Below, piece after piece: positions 32,955 to 40,399 of a stretch of DNA of 64,000 nucleotides. The notes below the pieces were generated by a model that searched no databases, was not told the DNA's origin, and saw nothing but the letters and a program-made list of their open reading frames with translations. A program made the position numbers and the translations under genes. The first letter of the stretch is position 1; every line of letters begins with the position of its first letter. This stretch comes from Kitasatospora indigofera (GTDB lineage Bacteria > Actinomycetota > Actinomycetes > Streptomycetales > Streptomycetaceae), in NCBI RefSeq assembly GCF_014655955.1, contig NZ_BNBO01000042.1, positions 1 to 64,000 on the forward strand, given 5' to 3'.

Positions 32955-33647
32955 TCACTCGGCCAGGGAACCACCCGTGAGCAGGTCGTCGACCCGTGCT
33001 TCCCCTTCACGGTACCTGCGCGCGATCTCGCCGCTGCAGTCGTCCGCCGTACGCTGCAGGATCTGCCGGCGCCCGGACACCTCGCGCTCGTGCGCCCGCA
33101 GCCGCTCCAGTGCGGCGAGCAGGTCCTCGGCGGGGTGCGCCGCGAGGTCCGCGAGCCGGACGTCACCCATCAGGGCGTCCGCCTCCAGCTGGTACTGCTC
33201 GCCGCGCGGCGGGCCCAGCGTGACGTGCCGGGCCGAGCTGCGCACCGTGGAGGGGGCGTCGGTGAGGATGGCCGGCAGCCGGTCGAGCAGCGCCCGGGCC
33301 TCCCCGCCGCCGCCGGCGGGGGCGCCGGCGGGGAGGCCGGCCGCCGGGCGGCCGTCCAGCTCGGCCCGCAGGATGTCCATCCGGCCGTGCAGCAGGCGGC
33401 GGAGGTAGGAGAGGTCCGCCTCCTGCTCCTGGGCGTCGCGCCGCAGGACCCGCAGCTCCTCCAGGCCGAGCCCGCCGAGCAGGACCGGGGCGCCGGGGGC
33501 GGCCGGCCCGTCCGGTACCGCCGGGGTGTCCGGGCCCCCCGGTCCGGCGTCGTGCGGTCCGGGGTCCGGCGGTCCGGAGGGGTCGTCGTCCGGTCCGCCA
33601 CCCGGCGCCACCCCGGACCGACCGTGCACCGCGCTGCTCGCGTCCAT
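32955..33647 (-). CDS. rsiG: RsiG: c-di-GMP-dependent anti-sigma factor for WhiG
   Basis: In Streptomyces RsiG, armed with c-di-GMP, sequesters the sporulation sigma factor WhiG. The protein here has 230 residues: a Pro/Gly/Asp-rich tail (1-55), then mostly helices. The diagnostic motif E(X)3S(X)2R(X)3Q(X)3D is exact in the last long helix: E187, S191, R194, Q198, D202. The first copy in the N-terminal helix reads E76, S80, R83, H87, D91, with His replacing Gln. ATG 33645-33647 follows AGGTGG. Automated pipelines often mislabel this family as an ABC transporter component. The dtd gene is divergent, with asparaginase downstream. Confidence 0.88.
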   Translation of the reverse strand: MDASSAVHGRSGVAPGGGPDDDPSGPPDPGPHDAGPGGPDTPAVPDGPAAPGAPVLLGGLGLEELRVLRRDAQEQEADLSYLRRLLHGRMDILRAELDGRPAAGLPAGAPAGGGGEARALLDRLPAILTDAPSTVRSSARHVTLGPPRGEQYQLEADALMGDVRLADLAAHPAEDLLAALERLRAHEREVSGRRQILQRTADDCSGEIARRYREGEARVDDLLTGGSLAE

Positions 33648-34087
33648 CAACCAACCACCTGCCGTTGTCCTGATCCCGCCCGCTCGCGCCACTTCTCGTG
33701 TGCCACGTGTTCGGTCCCGTCCCTGGCGTGCCGACTGTTCGCACGCACGGGCGCCCCCGAGAGTTCCCGCCGGGCGCCGGTGCCACTCTCCGGGGCGACA
33801 CCACCAGAACGGCTGCCCGACTGGCCCGACCGCCCGACCGAACCGGCCCGTCGCGGCGAGCCGTAACGCCCCGGGCCGTCCTACCGAACACCAGCGTGCC
33901 ACCCCGCCCGGCGCGCGCGCACCGCCCGGCCACCCGAACGGCCCCCTGGCGAACGGGGGTGGCTGATACGACCAGCGCATTCAGCTGAGAGATCGACAGC
34001 AAAGGGGGCGCGCAGGCACACCACCCGGCGCGCGCCAGGCCCGTACGCGCCTGCTGAGCGTCCGCGCGCCTCCGGCAGAATGGGGCC
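33648..34087. other. 440-bp divergent intergenic region between rsiG and dtd
   Basis: This region must hold the rsiG and dtd promoters. CAGAAT six bases before the dtd ATG could be a -10 giving a leaderless mRNA. I see no WhiG-type promoter, long palindrome or gene. Confidence 0.45.
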
Positions 34088-34534
34088 ATGCGAGCAGTGG
34101 TGCAGCGAGTGACCGAGGCCAGGGTGACCGTGGCCGGCGAGACCGTCGGATCGATCGAGGGCCCGGGCCTGTGCGTCCTGGTCGGCGTCACCCACGAGGA
34201 CACCCCGGAGAAGGCCGCCCAGCTGGCCCGCAAGCTCTGGACACTGCGGATCCTGGAGGGCCCGCCCGACTCCGGCGGCGTCGAGGCCTCCTGCTCCGAC
34301 CTCGCGGCGCCGCTGCTGGTGATCAGCCAGTTCACCCTCTACGGCGACGCCCGCAAGGGCCGCCGCCCGACCTGGAACGCCGCCGCGCCCGGCCCGGTCG
34401 CCGAGCCGCTGGTCGACGAGGTGGTCGCCCGGCTGCGGGCGCTCGGCGCCAAGGTCGAGACCGGGCGGTTCGGCGCGGACATGCGGGTGGCGCTGGTCAA
34501 CGACGGCCCGTTCACCGTCCTCGTGGAGGTCTGA
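34088..34534 (+). CDS. dtd: D-aminoacyl-tRNA deacylase
   Basis: DTD removes D-amino acids (and glycine mischarged on tRNA-Ala) from tRNA. The 148-residue protein starts MRAVVQRVTEARVTVAGE. It contains the two active-site motifs: SQFTLYGD (S-Q-x-T) and VNDGPFTVLVE (N-x-GP-x-T, with the family Gly-Pro pair). Length is standard. No ribosome binding site is visible, and a -10-like CAGAAT lies just upstream, so the message may be leaderless. It converges on ygfZ. Confidence 0.95.
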   Translation: MRAVVQRVTEARVTVAGETVGSIEGPGLCVLVGVTHEDTPEKAAQLARKLWTLRILEGPPDSGGVEASCSDLAAPLLVISQFTLYGDARKGRRPTWNAAAPGPVAEPLVDEVVARLRALGAKVETGRFGADMRVALVNDGPFTVLVEV

Positions 34535-34571
34535 GCGCGGCTCCCCCGGCGGGGCCCGGGCGCGGCCCGCG

Positions 34572-35534
34572 CTACTGCGGGACCACGACCTCCTGGCCGG
34601 CCGCCACCGTCCCGGCCAGCAGCGGCGCGTCCACCGGCACGTTGCGCTTGACCACGGCCAGCGCGATCGGGCCCAGCTCGTGGTGGCGTGCCGAGGAGGT
34701 CACGATGCCCAGCGACCGCCCCTGCGGGTCCGAGGCCAGGTGCACCTCGGTGCCGTGCGGCGGCAGCACCTCCTCGGTGCCGTCCAGGTGCAGGAAGACC
34801 AGCCGGCGGGGCGGACGCCCCAGGTTGTGCACCCGGGCGACGGTCTCCTGCCCCCGGTAGCAGCCCTTGTTCAGGTGGACGGCGGTGGACAGCCAGTCGA
34901 CCTCGTGCGGGATGGTCCGGTGGTCCGTCTCGAAGCCCAGCCGCGGCCGGTGCCCCTCGATCCGGAGCGCCTCGTACGCCCACACCCCGGCGGCGGGACC
35001 GTACCCGGCGGTCAGCGCCGCCAGCTCCGCCCGCGGCAGGAACAGGTCCCGGCCCCAGGGGAGTTCACGCACCGCGGCGGCGCCCTCGGTGGACGCCGTG
35101 GACCCGGCCGGCAGGTGGACCACCGCGTAGCCGGCGGTCGCGTCGGCGACCTCCACCCGGTAGAAGAACTTCATGCTCTCCAGGTAGGCGATCAACGCCT
35201 GCTGGGTGCCCGGCTCGACGTGCACCCAGGTGGTGGCGCCGTCGTCGACCAGGTAGAGGGCATGCTCGACGTGCCCGTTCGGGGAGAGCACCAGCGCCTC
35301 GGTGGCCTGCTGCGGCGCGAGCGCGCTCACGTGCTGGGTGAGCAGCAGGTGCAGCCAGCTCAGCCGGTCGTCGCCGGTGACGGTGAGCACGCCCCGGTGC
35401 GACAGGTCCACGAAGCCGGTGCCCCGCGCCAGGTTCCGTTGCTCGCGGAAGATGTCGCCGTAGTGGGCGGCGACGCCCTCGTCGGTTCCCTCGGCGGGGA
35501 CGGCACCGGGCAGCGAAAGCAGCGGGCTCTTCAT
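34572..35534 (-). CDS. ygfZ: YgfZ/GcvT-fold folate-binding protein, Fe-S cluster maintenance
   Basis: YgfZ binds folate and is needed for full activity of certain iron-sulfur enzymes. The 320-residue protein has the GcvT-like N-terminal fold (FVDLSHRGVLTVTGDDRLSWLHLLLTQHV) and the signature NKGCYRGQETVARVHN, whose Cys is essential in Escherichia coli YgfZ. It starts ten bases after the stop of nur on the same strand, so the two are probably cotranscribed. This would link expression of YgfZ to the Nur promoter. Confidence 0.92.
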   Translation of the reverse strand: MKSPLLSLPGAVPAEGTDEGVAAHYGDIFREQRNLARGTGFVDLSHRGVLTVTGDDRLSWLHLLLTQHVSALAPQQATEALVLSPNGHVEHALYLVDDGATTWVHVEPGTQQALIAYLESMKFFYRVEVADATAGYAVVHLPAGSTASTEGAAAVRELPWGRDLFLPRAELAALTAGYGPAAGVWAYEALRIEGHRPRLGFETDHRTIPHEVDWLSTAVHLNKGCYRGQETVARVHNLGRPPRRLVFLHLDGTEEVLPPHGTEVHLASDPQGRSLGIVTSSARHHELGPIALAVVKRNVPVDAPLLAGTVAAGQEVVVPQ

Positions 35535-35544
35535 ACCGGTCAGC

Positions 35545-36009
35545 TTACGACCGCTCCCCGGGCAGCTTGGCGGTGCAGTCGGCGCAGCGGCCGAAGATGG
35601 CGAAATGCTTCAGGTCGGTGTCGAAACCGTGCTTCGCGCGCAGGCTGTCGATCAGCGGCGCGGCGATCGCGGTGTCGGTCTCGGTGACCTTGTCGCAGTC
35701 CCGGCAGACCAGGTGCAGGTGGTGGTGGCGGCCCGCCAGGTGGTACGTCGGCGCGCCGTGGCCCAGGTGCGCGTGGGAGACCAGGCCGAGCTCCTCCAGC
35801 AGCTCCAGCGTCCGGTAGACGGTGGAGATGTTGACGCCGCTGGCGGTCAGCCGGACATGGGCGAGGATCGCGTCCGGGGTGGCGTGGTCGAGCACGTCGA
35901 CGGCCTCCAGCACCAGCTGCCGCTGCGGGGTCAGCCGGTACCCGCGCTCACGCAGGTCGGCCTTCCAGTCGCCGGAGAGCTGCCAGTCGGTGGTGCCGGT
36001 GTCCGCCAC
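35545..36009 (-). CDS. nur: Fur-family nickel-responsive regulator Nur
   Basis: The 154-residue protein is closely similar, as I recall that sequence, to Nur of S. coelicolor, which with nickel represses nickel uptake and sodF. It has the winged helix (WKADLRERGYRLTPQRQLVLEAVD, VNISTVYRTLELLEELGLV), the metal-binding His cluster (GHGAPTYHLAGRHHHLHLVC) and two CxxC zinc motifs (CRDC, CADC). The start is GTG 36007-36009. A perfect 29-bp palindrome lies 38-66 bases upstream and overlaps a TACACT -10-like box. Zur or Fur are less likely given the near-continuous match to Nur. Confidence 0.85.
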   Translation of the reverse strand: MADTGTTDWQLSGDWKADLRERGYRLTPQRQLVLEAVDVLDHATPDAILAHVRLTASGVNISTVYRTLELLEELGLVSHAHLGHGAPTYHLAGRHHHLHLVCRDCDKVTETDTAIAAPLIDSLRAKHGFDTDLKHFAIFGRCADCTAKLPGERS

Positions 36010-36046
36010 GGTGCTGTCCCTGCCAGGTAGAGGTCCTGAGACAAGT

Positions 36047-36075
36047 GTAGGGACCGATCGGTGATCGGTCCCTAC
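36047..36075. promoter_or_regulatory. 29-bp perfect palindrome upstream of nur
   Basis: Arms of 13 bp (36047-36059 and 36063-36075) flank GGT. The site overlaps the likely nur promoter and also lies downstream of the FABP gene, so it could be an operator, a terminator or both. It does not match the published Nur box with TGCAA half-sites. Confidence 0.6.
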
Positions 36076-36126
36076 CTCGGTGCGCCCGTCCGTCCCGCCC
36101 GTCCCGCACGGTCCGGGCCGGGGCGG

Positions 36127-36729
36127 TCAGCGGAAGAACGCGATGCCGTCGTCCGGCAGGTCGTTGATGTCCTTGATCAGCTGCGCCGGGCTCAGCACCT
36201 TCTTCAGCTGCGCCGACATGTACGGGCGCAGCGACACCTCGGGGGCGGCCTTCTCGCCGACCCAGAGCAGCTCCTCCTTGACGAAGCCGTACAGCCGCTT
36301 GCCGCCCGAGTACGGGGCCGAGCCCTCGATGCGGGCGACCGCGTCGGTGCTCACCTCGACCTGCGGCTTGCCGTCGGCCAGCTCGCCGTACCAGATCTCC
36401 ACGGTGCCGTCGTCGCGGACCGAGGAGATCTCGACCCCGCGGGCACCGCTGGTGCCGTGCGGGTTGCTGGTGATCCGCCAGAAGGAGTGCTCGTTCTCCA
36501 GCGGCCGGACCTTCTCGCCCTCGTTGTCCAGCACCCAGGTGCGGGAGCGGAACTCCAGGAAGGGGCGGCCGTCGTGCCGGAAGACGATCTCCTGGCCGAA
36601 GTTGCACTTCTCGGCTCCGGGGCCGCCCTCACCGGGAAGTGGGGCGAAGACTCCCGCGCCCTCCCAGGTGCCGAGGAGGAAGGCGAGCGGGACGACGTCC
36701 TTGTGGAGGTCAGAGGGGATCTCGATCAT
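36127..36729 (-). CDS. FABP/nitrobindin family protein
   Basis: The 200-residue protein is a ten-stranded beta-barrel of the nitrobindin (DUF1794, FABP-like) family, shown by GTWEGAG near residue 22 (G-x-W-x-G-x-G) and FRSRTWVLDNEG. Haem-containing nitrobindins isomerise peroxynitrite. The C-terminal region where the proximal haem His normally lies reads YMSAQLKKVLSPAQLIKDINDL with no His, so haem binding is doubtful and a lipid-like ligand is possible. ATG 36727-36729 is preferred; GTG 36741 is in frame but has no ribosome binding site. Confidence 0.82.
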   Translation of the reverse strand: MIEIPSDLHKDVVPLAFLLGTWEGAGVFAPLPGEGGPGAEKCNFGQEIVFRHDGRPFLEFRSRTWVLDNEGEKVRPLENEHSFWRITSNPHGTSGARGVEISSVRDDGTVEIWYGELADGKPQVEVSTDAVARIEGSAPYSGGKRLYGFVKEELLWVGEKAAPEVSLRPYMSAQLKKVLSPAQLIKDINDLPDDGIAFFR

Positions 36730-36782
36730 GTTCCTGGTCACTGTCGGCGGTGTGGGGACTCGTCAACCGTACGGCAGAGAGG

Positions 36783-36890
36783 TCAGCGCTGGCCCTGGTA
36801 GAGCTTCATCACCGAGAAGATCGCGAACCAGGTGATCAGCACGGCCATCAGGGCCAGCAGGGAGTCGAAGAAGATTTCCAGACCGGACAC
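36783..36890 (-). CDS. Small single-pass membrane protein, 35 aa
   Basis: The short frame VSGLEIFFDSLLALMAVLIT ends in WFAIFSVMKLYQGQR. It is a single hydrophobic helix with a basic, C-terminal cytoplasmic end. GTG 36888-36890 has TGGGAG upstream; an ATG at 36914 in the same frame is an alternative. It stands between the FABP gene and the divergent DsrE gene. Function unknown; size and composition suggest a regulatory or bioenergetic micro-protein. Confidence 0.6.
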   Translation of the reverse strand: MSGLEIFFDSLLALMAVLITWFAIFSVMKLYQGQR

Positions 36891-37006
36891 GGGGCGCTCC
36901 CATTGCGGTGACATGTGGCGACAGCACGGATACGACCCCGCGAGTCTATCCGCCGCCCCCGGGGCGGTCTCGGTGAGGCCCGCCACGTCGCCGCTAGGGT
37001 GTCGGC

Positions 37007-37369
37007 ATGGCGAAGAAGCTGGTCATCAAGGTCACGGCGGGGGCGGACGCGCCCGAGCGCTGCTCGCAGGCGTTCACGGTGGCGGCGGTCGCCGTCGCGA
37101 GCGGGGTGGAGGTGTCGCTCTGGCTCACCGGGGAGTCCTCCTGGTTCGCGCTGCCGGGACGCGCCGCGGAGTTCGAGCTGCCGCACGCGGCGCCGCTGCC
37201 GGACCTGCTGGAGTCGGTCCTGGCGGCGGGTTCGGTCACCCTCTGCACCCAGTGCGCGGCGCGGCGCGGCATCGAGCAGAGGGACACCGTGGAGGGGGTG
37301 CGGATCGCCGGCGCCCAGGTCTTCGTCAGCGAGATCATGGCGGACGGCGTGCAGTCGCTCGTGTACTGA
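37007..37369 (+). CDS. DsrE-family protein, leaderless
   Basis: The 120-residue protein has the DsrE/peroxiredoxin-like alpha/beta fold (LVIKVTAGADAPERCSQAFTV, GVEVSLWLTGESSWFAL) with Cys in CTQCAARRGI at the position of the sulfur-relay Cys of DsrE/TusD. It may carry persulfide sulfur or respond to oxidation. TAGGGT at 36995-37000 lies six bases before the ATG, with no ribosome binding site, so a leaderless transcript is expected. A rhodanese is encoded 1 kb away. Confidence 0.83.
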   Translation: MAKKLVIKVTAGADAPERCSQAFTVAAVAVASGVEVSLWLTGESSWFALPGRAAEFELPHAAPLPDLLESVLAAGSVTLCTQCAARRGIEQRDTVEGVRIAGAQVFVSEIMADGVQSLVY

Positions 37370-37412
37370 CCCCAGCCCACCGAACCGAACCGGCCCGGCC
37401 CGGCCCGGCCCG

Positions 37413-37685
37413 CTAAGGACGCTCCTCGTGGTCGGGCGTGTCACGCCCGTGCCCCGGGTCGTCCCACTTCGGGTCGTCCCAGCGCGGGTCGTTCCACCAG
37501 TCGTCCTCGGGGTCGCGCCGGTTCGCGTGGACGGCGGCGGCGGGCGGGATCACCATCGCGACCACGCACATGCCGATGGCCGCCGGGACGGACACGAAGC
37601 GCACCACTCCCCAGGCCAGGACGAACAGCCCCAGGCAGACGCCCATCATCACGAAGTAGCGGACATGCCGCCGGTGTGCCTGCAC
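37413..37685 (-). CDS. DUF3099 membrane protein, leaderless
   Basis: The 90-residue protein starts at GTG 37683-37685. Two membrane helices (about 9-27 and 31-51, YFVMMGVCLGLFVLAWGVVRF and AIGMCVVAMVIPPAAAVHANRR) are followed by an acidic, Trp-rich tail with the repeat DDPRW/DDPKWDDP. This fits DUF3099, a small actinobacterial family of unknown function. A TACCGT box lies six bases before the GTG, suggesting a leaderless mRNA. Confidence 0.82.
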   Translation of the reverse strand: MQAHRRHVRYFVMMGVCLGLFVLAWGVVRFVSVPAAIGMCVVAMVIPPAAAVHANRRDPEDDWWNDPRWDDPKWDDPGHGRDTPDHEERP

Positions 37686-37768
37686 GCTTCCACGGTACGG
37701 CGGGCGGCGCCCGCGGTCAGCAGCCCGGCGCGGCACCGGCCACGTCCGCCGACGGCACCGGGAACGAA

Positions 37769-37812
37769 GAGGGCCCTCCCCGCCGGCGGTGGGCCGGGCG
37801 GGGAGGGCCCTC
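37769..37812 (-). terminator. Terminator of the sseA-DUF1416 operon
   Basis: A perfect 16-bp stem with a 12-base loop lies 17 bases past the DUF1416 stop. Confidence 0.85.
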
Positions 37813-37828
37813 GGGGCGTTCAGCGGTC

Positions 37829-38119
37829 TCAGACCGCGATCGCGACCTCGGTGAAGGCGCCCTGGGAGGCGACCACCACGCGGTCGACGGTCGCGCCGGG
37901 GACGAGCGCACGCAGCGTCCACTTGCCCGGGCGGGCGAAGAAGCGGAACTGCCCGGTGGCCGAGGTCGGGACCTCGGCGGTGAACTCGCCACCCTCGTCG
38001 AGCAGACGGACGTAGCCGTTCACGGGCTCGCCGTCGCGGGTGACCGAACCCTGGATGATCGTCTCGTTTGCCACGTCAACTCCTGCCAGGTCCGGGCCGC
38101 CGGCCTTCGCACCACACAT
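37829..38119 (-). CDS. DUF1416 protein, rhodanese partner (SseC-like)
   Basis: The 96-residue protein begins MCGAKAGGPDLAGVDVANET and folds as a small beta-sandwich (VTRDGEPVNGYVRLLDEGGEFTAEV, RFFARPGKWTLRALVPG). DUF1416 genes sit next to the thiosulfate sulfurtransferase in most actinobacteria (SseC in mycobacteria). Both the N-terminal Cys and the tight linkage suggest it accepts or shields sulfur from the rhodanese. It follows sseA by 40 bases on the same strand. Confidence 0.88.
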   Translation of the reverse strand: MCGAKAGGPDLAGVDVANETIIQGSVTRDGEPVNGYVRLLDEGGEFTAEVPTSATGQFRFFARPGKWTLRALVPGATVDRVVVASQGAFTEVAIAV

Positions 38120-38159
38120 GTCTGATTCTCCTAACGACTTACTGGGGTGGAGCCGGTGC

Positions 38160-38993
38160 TCAGTTGCCGAGCTCGATCGGCACGCCGACGAGGCTGCCGT
38201 ACTCGGTCCAGGAACCGTCGTAGTTCTTGACGTTGGTCTGGCCGAGCAGCTGGTGCAGCACGAACCAGGTGAGCGCGGAGCGCTCGCCGATGCGGCAGTA
38301 GGCGATGGTGTCCTTGTCCAGGTCCACGCCCTCGGCCTGGTAGAGCGCGCGCAGCTCGTCGTCGCTCTTGAAGGTGCCGTCGTCGTTGGCGTTCTTCGCC
38401 CACGGGATGTTCGCGGCGGTCGGGACGTGGCCCGGACGCTGCGACTGCTCCTGCGGGAGGTGGGCCGGGGCGAGCAGGCGGCCGGAGAACTCGTCGGGCG
38501 AACGGACGTCGACCAGGTTCAGGGTGCCGATCGCGGCGAGGACGTCGTCGCGGAAGGCGCGGATCGAGGTGTCCTGGGCCTTGGCCTTGTACTCGGTGGC
38601 GGCGCGGACCGGCACCTCGGCGACCAGGTCGCGGGAGTCGAGCTCCCACTTCTTGCGGCCACCGTCGAGCAGACGGGCGTCACCGTGGCCGTAGAGCTTG
38701 AAGTACCAGAAGGCGTACGAGGCGAACCAGTTGTTGTTGCCGCCGTAGAAGACGACGGTGTCGTCGTTGGCGATGCCCTTGGCCGAGAGGAGCTTCTCGA
38801 AGGCTTCCTGGTCGACGAAGTCACGACGGACCGGGTCCTGCAGGTCCTTCGTCCAGTCGATCCGGACGGCGTTGCGGATGTGGTTCTTCTCGTACGCGGT
38901 GGTGTCCTCGTCGACCTCGACGATGACAACCTTCGGGTCGTCCAGGTGGGCCTGGACCCAGTCGGCGTCTACCAGGACGTCACTGCGGCTCAT
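38160..38993 (-). CDS. sseA: Thiosulfate sulfurtransferase (two-domain rhodanese)
   Basis: The enzyme moves the sulfane sulfur of thiosulfate to cyanide or to biological acceptors. The 277-residue protein has two rhodanese domains, at about 1-125 and 140-277. The catalytic Cys is C233 in the loop CRIGERS; the first domain is inactive, as usual. ATG 38991-38993 follows GGAGA. A candidate promoter lies about 300 bases upstream, implying a long leader. Also called cysA in actinobacterial annotation, which must not be confused with the sulfate ABC transporter. Confidence 0.93.
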   Translation of the reverse strand: MSRSDVLVDADWVQAHLDDPKVVIVEVDEDTTAYEKNHIRNAVRIDWTKDLQDPVRRDFVDQEAFEKLLSAKGIANDDTVVFYGGNNNWFASYAFWYFKLYGHGDARLLDGGRKKWELDSRDLVAEVPVRAATEYKAKAQDTSIRAFRDDVLAAIGTLNLVDVRSPDEFSGRLLAPAHLPQEQSQRPGHVPTAANIPWAKNANDDGTFKSDDELRALYQAEGVDLDKDTIAYCRIGERSALTWFVLHQLLGQTNVKNYDGSWTEYGSLVGVPIELGN

Positions 38994-39298
38994 GGTGATG
39001 ATCTCCATCCGAGGGCGGTTTGCGGAAGGTGGTTCGGGGCGGTCCGGGCCCGACCGGTCCGAATTCTTGTCCGAATAGTGGGACAGAACGGCGGGCAGGT
39101 CGTACCGGACCGTGGACTGCGGGGTGCGAAGGGGACGGCCGGCGTCATTGTGCCGGGCCAGGTCACCGGAGAGGGGCGACGGGCGAGAACTGCCCGACAA
39201 GACCGCCCAGTTAGCGCATTCGACACAGACAGGCGGACACGCGGCACAGGTCTACCGCCCGCCGCTTCGTGAGGTCCGTCTGTCGCTTCATGCAGACG

Positions 39299-39328
39299 AT
39301 GCTAGGGACAGGGAGCCCCCGATGTCAT
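39299..39328 (-). promoter_or_regulatory. Candidate HrdB-type promoter for sseA
   Basis: Read on the minus strand, ATGACA (39323-39328), an 18-base spacer and TAGCAT (39299-39304) resemble a principal-sigma promoter. It would start transcription about 300 bases before the sseA ATG. Confidence 0.5.
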
Positions 39329-39437
39329 TAGCGTGTCGAATGCTGAGACGATTTGGTTCGAATCCTGAGATTTGAGCCATTCATGGCCTACGGGGCCGCG
39401 CGGGGGCCGTCCGGAGCTCTCCACGGGCCCGCGCGAA

Positions 39438-39482
39438 ACCGCTCCGCGTGACGGCCTTGGACAGCGCGTCTCGCGGAGCGGT
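39438..39482 (-). terminator. Possible terminator after the DUF2993 gene
   Basis: An 11-bp inverted repeat with a 23-base loop lies about 75 bases past the DUF2993 stop codon. The long loop makes it a weak case. Confidence 0.45.
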
Positions 39483-39557
39483 ACGGAACACCGGGGGCGG
39501 CGGGCCCCGGGAAGGGCCGGCCCGGGGGCGGGCGGCGGGCCCCGGGAGGCGGCGGGC

Positions 39558-40271
39558 TCAGCCGATCAGCTTGAGCGCCGTCCCGGTGAAGGTCAGCCGC
39601 AGGCCGTCCGGCTGCGGCACCGCGGCGGCCAGCTTCAGACCCGCCGGCAGGTTGTCCAGGGTGAAGCTCATCGGACCGATCGCCTGGTTGGTGACCCCGT
39701 TCAGCATCGCGGCGACCCCGCTGAGCTGGAACCCGTCCGCCGTGACGGTGCTGCCGTCGCTGTGCACCGCGCCCTCGCCGACCGCCACCGGGCCCAGCGA
39801 GGCCTTGACCTTGCCCGGCCCGCCGTAGGAGAGCGAGAGCCGGGTGCCGCCCGGGATGACCTTGCCCGCGCCGGGCACCAGCTTGGAGGCCTCGGGCAGC
39901 AGTTCGGCGAGGTCGGCGTAGGTGATCAGGCCGTCCCCGCTGCCCCGGGCCACGGTGGCGCTGTTGAAGCTGTCGCTCACCTCGACGCCCGACAGCCTGG
40001 CCTTGAACGAGTGCAGCGCGACCTGCTGCCGGCCGTCCCCGACCACGAGGTCCTCCGCCGAGAGCCGGACGTCGTCCAGCTTCATCGACAGCACCTGGGT
40101 GAGGAAGGGGAAGCCCTCGATGGACACCTGCGGGCGCTGGGTCAGCCGGCCGCTCCGCACCAGCTGGTCGGCGGCCTCGTCCTCGGCCACACCGACGGCG
40201 ATCCGGTCGGCGCCCACCAGCAGGCCCGACACCACGACCAGCCCGATCGTCAGCTTCAGCCAGCCACGCAT
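39558..40271 (-). CDS. DUF2993 (LmeA-like) lipid-binding envelope protein
   Basis: The 237-residue protein has an uncleaved signal or anchor helix (MRGWLKLTIGLVVVSGLLVG) and the DUF2993 pattern (VSIEGFPFLTQVLSMKLDDVRLSAEDL, ending LRLTFTGTALKLIG). The founding member, mycobacterial LmeA, binds phosphoinositides and supports mannan elongation in the envelope. A related lipid-binding role is likely here, but the ligand is unknown. It appears to be transcribed alone; a strong palindromic terminator precedes it. Confidence 0.85.
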   Translation of the reverse strand: MRGWLKLTIGLVVVSGLLVGADRIAVGVAEDEAADQLVRSGRLTQRPQVSIEGFPFLTQVLSMKLDDVRLSAEDLVVGDGRQQVALHSFKARLSGVEVSDSFNSATVARGSGDGLITYADLAELLPEASKLVPGAGKVIPGGTRLSLSYGGPGKVKASLGPVAVGEGAVHSDGSTVTADGFQLSGVAAMLNGVTNQAIGPMSFTLDNLPAGLKLAAAVPQPDGLRLTFTGTALKLIG

Positions 40272-40357
40272 CGTCGCTCCCCCTCAACCCGCCACGGACC
40301 CACGGCCACTCGGACGTACGGCCATACGGACGTACGGCCCGCAGCCATGGTTCCGCA

Positions 40358-40393
40358 CCGGCCCCCGGGCGGGACGTCCCGCCCGGGGGCCGG
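40358..40393 (-). terminator. 36-bp perfect palindromic terminator
   Basis: Two perfect 18-base arms meet with no spacer, so the hairpin loop would be about four bases. It lies seven bases past the stop of the poly-Gln membrane protein gene. Confidence 0.82.
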
Positions 40394-40399
40394 GAGCAC

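Larger units (their letters stand above)
38994..39557. other. Long intergenic region upstream of sseA
   Basis: This 564-base region holds the sseA promoter and leader and the end of the DUF2993 unit. I see no gene with normal codon use. An 11-bp inverted repeat at 39438-39482 is listed as a weak terminator. Confidence 0.5.

Noticed and set aside
33648..34087. WhiG-dependent promoter near rsiG
   Set aside because: I looked for TAAA with a GCCGATAA-type -10 on both strands and saw none.
37391..37411. Short run of GGCCC units between the DsrE and DUF3099 genes
   Set aside because: It is a simple GC-rich run of about four units in a short convergent gap; nothing suggests function beyond possible termination.
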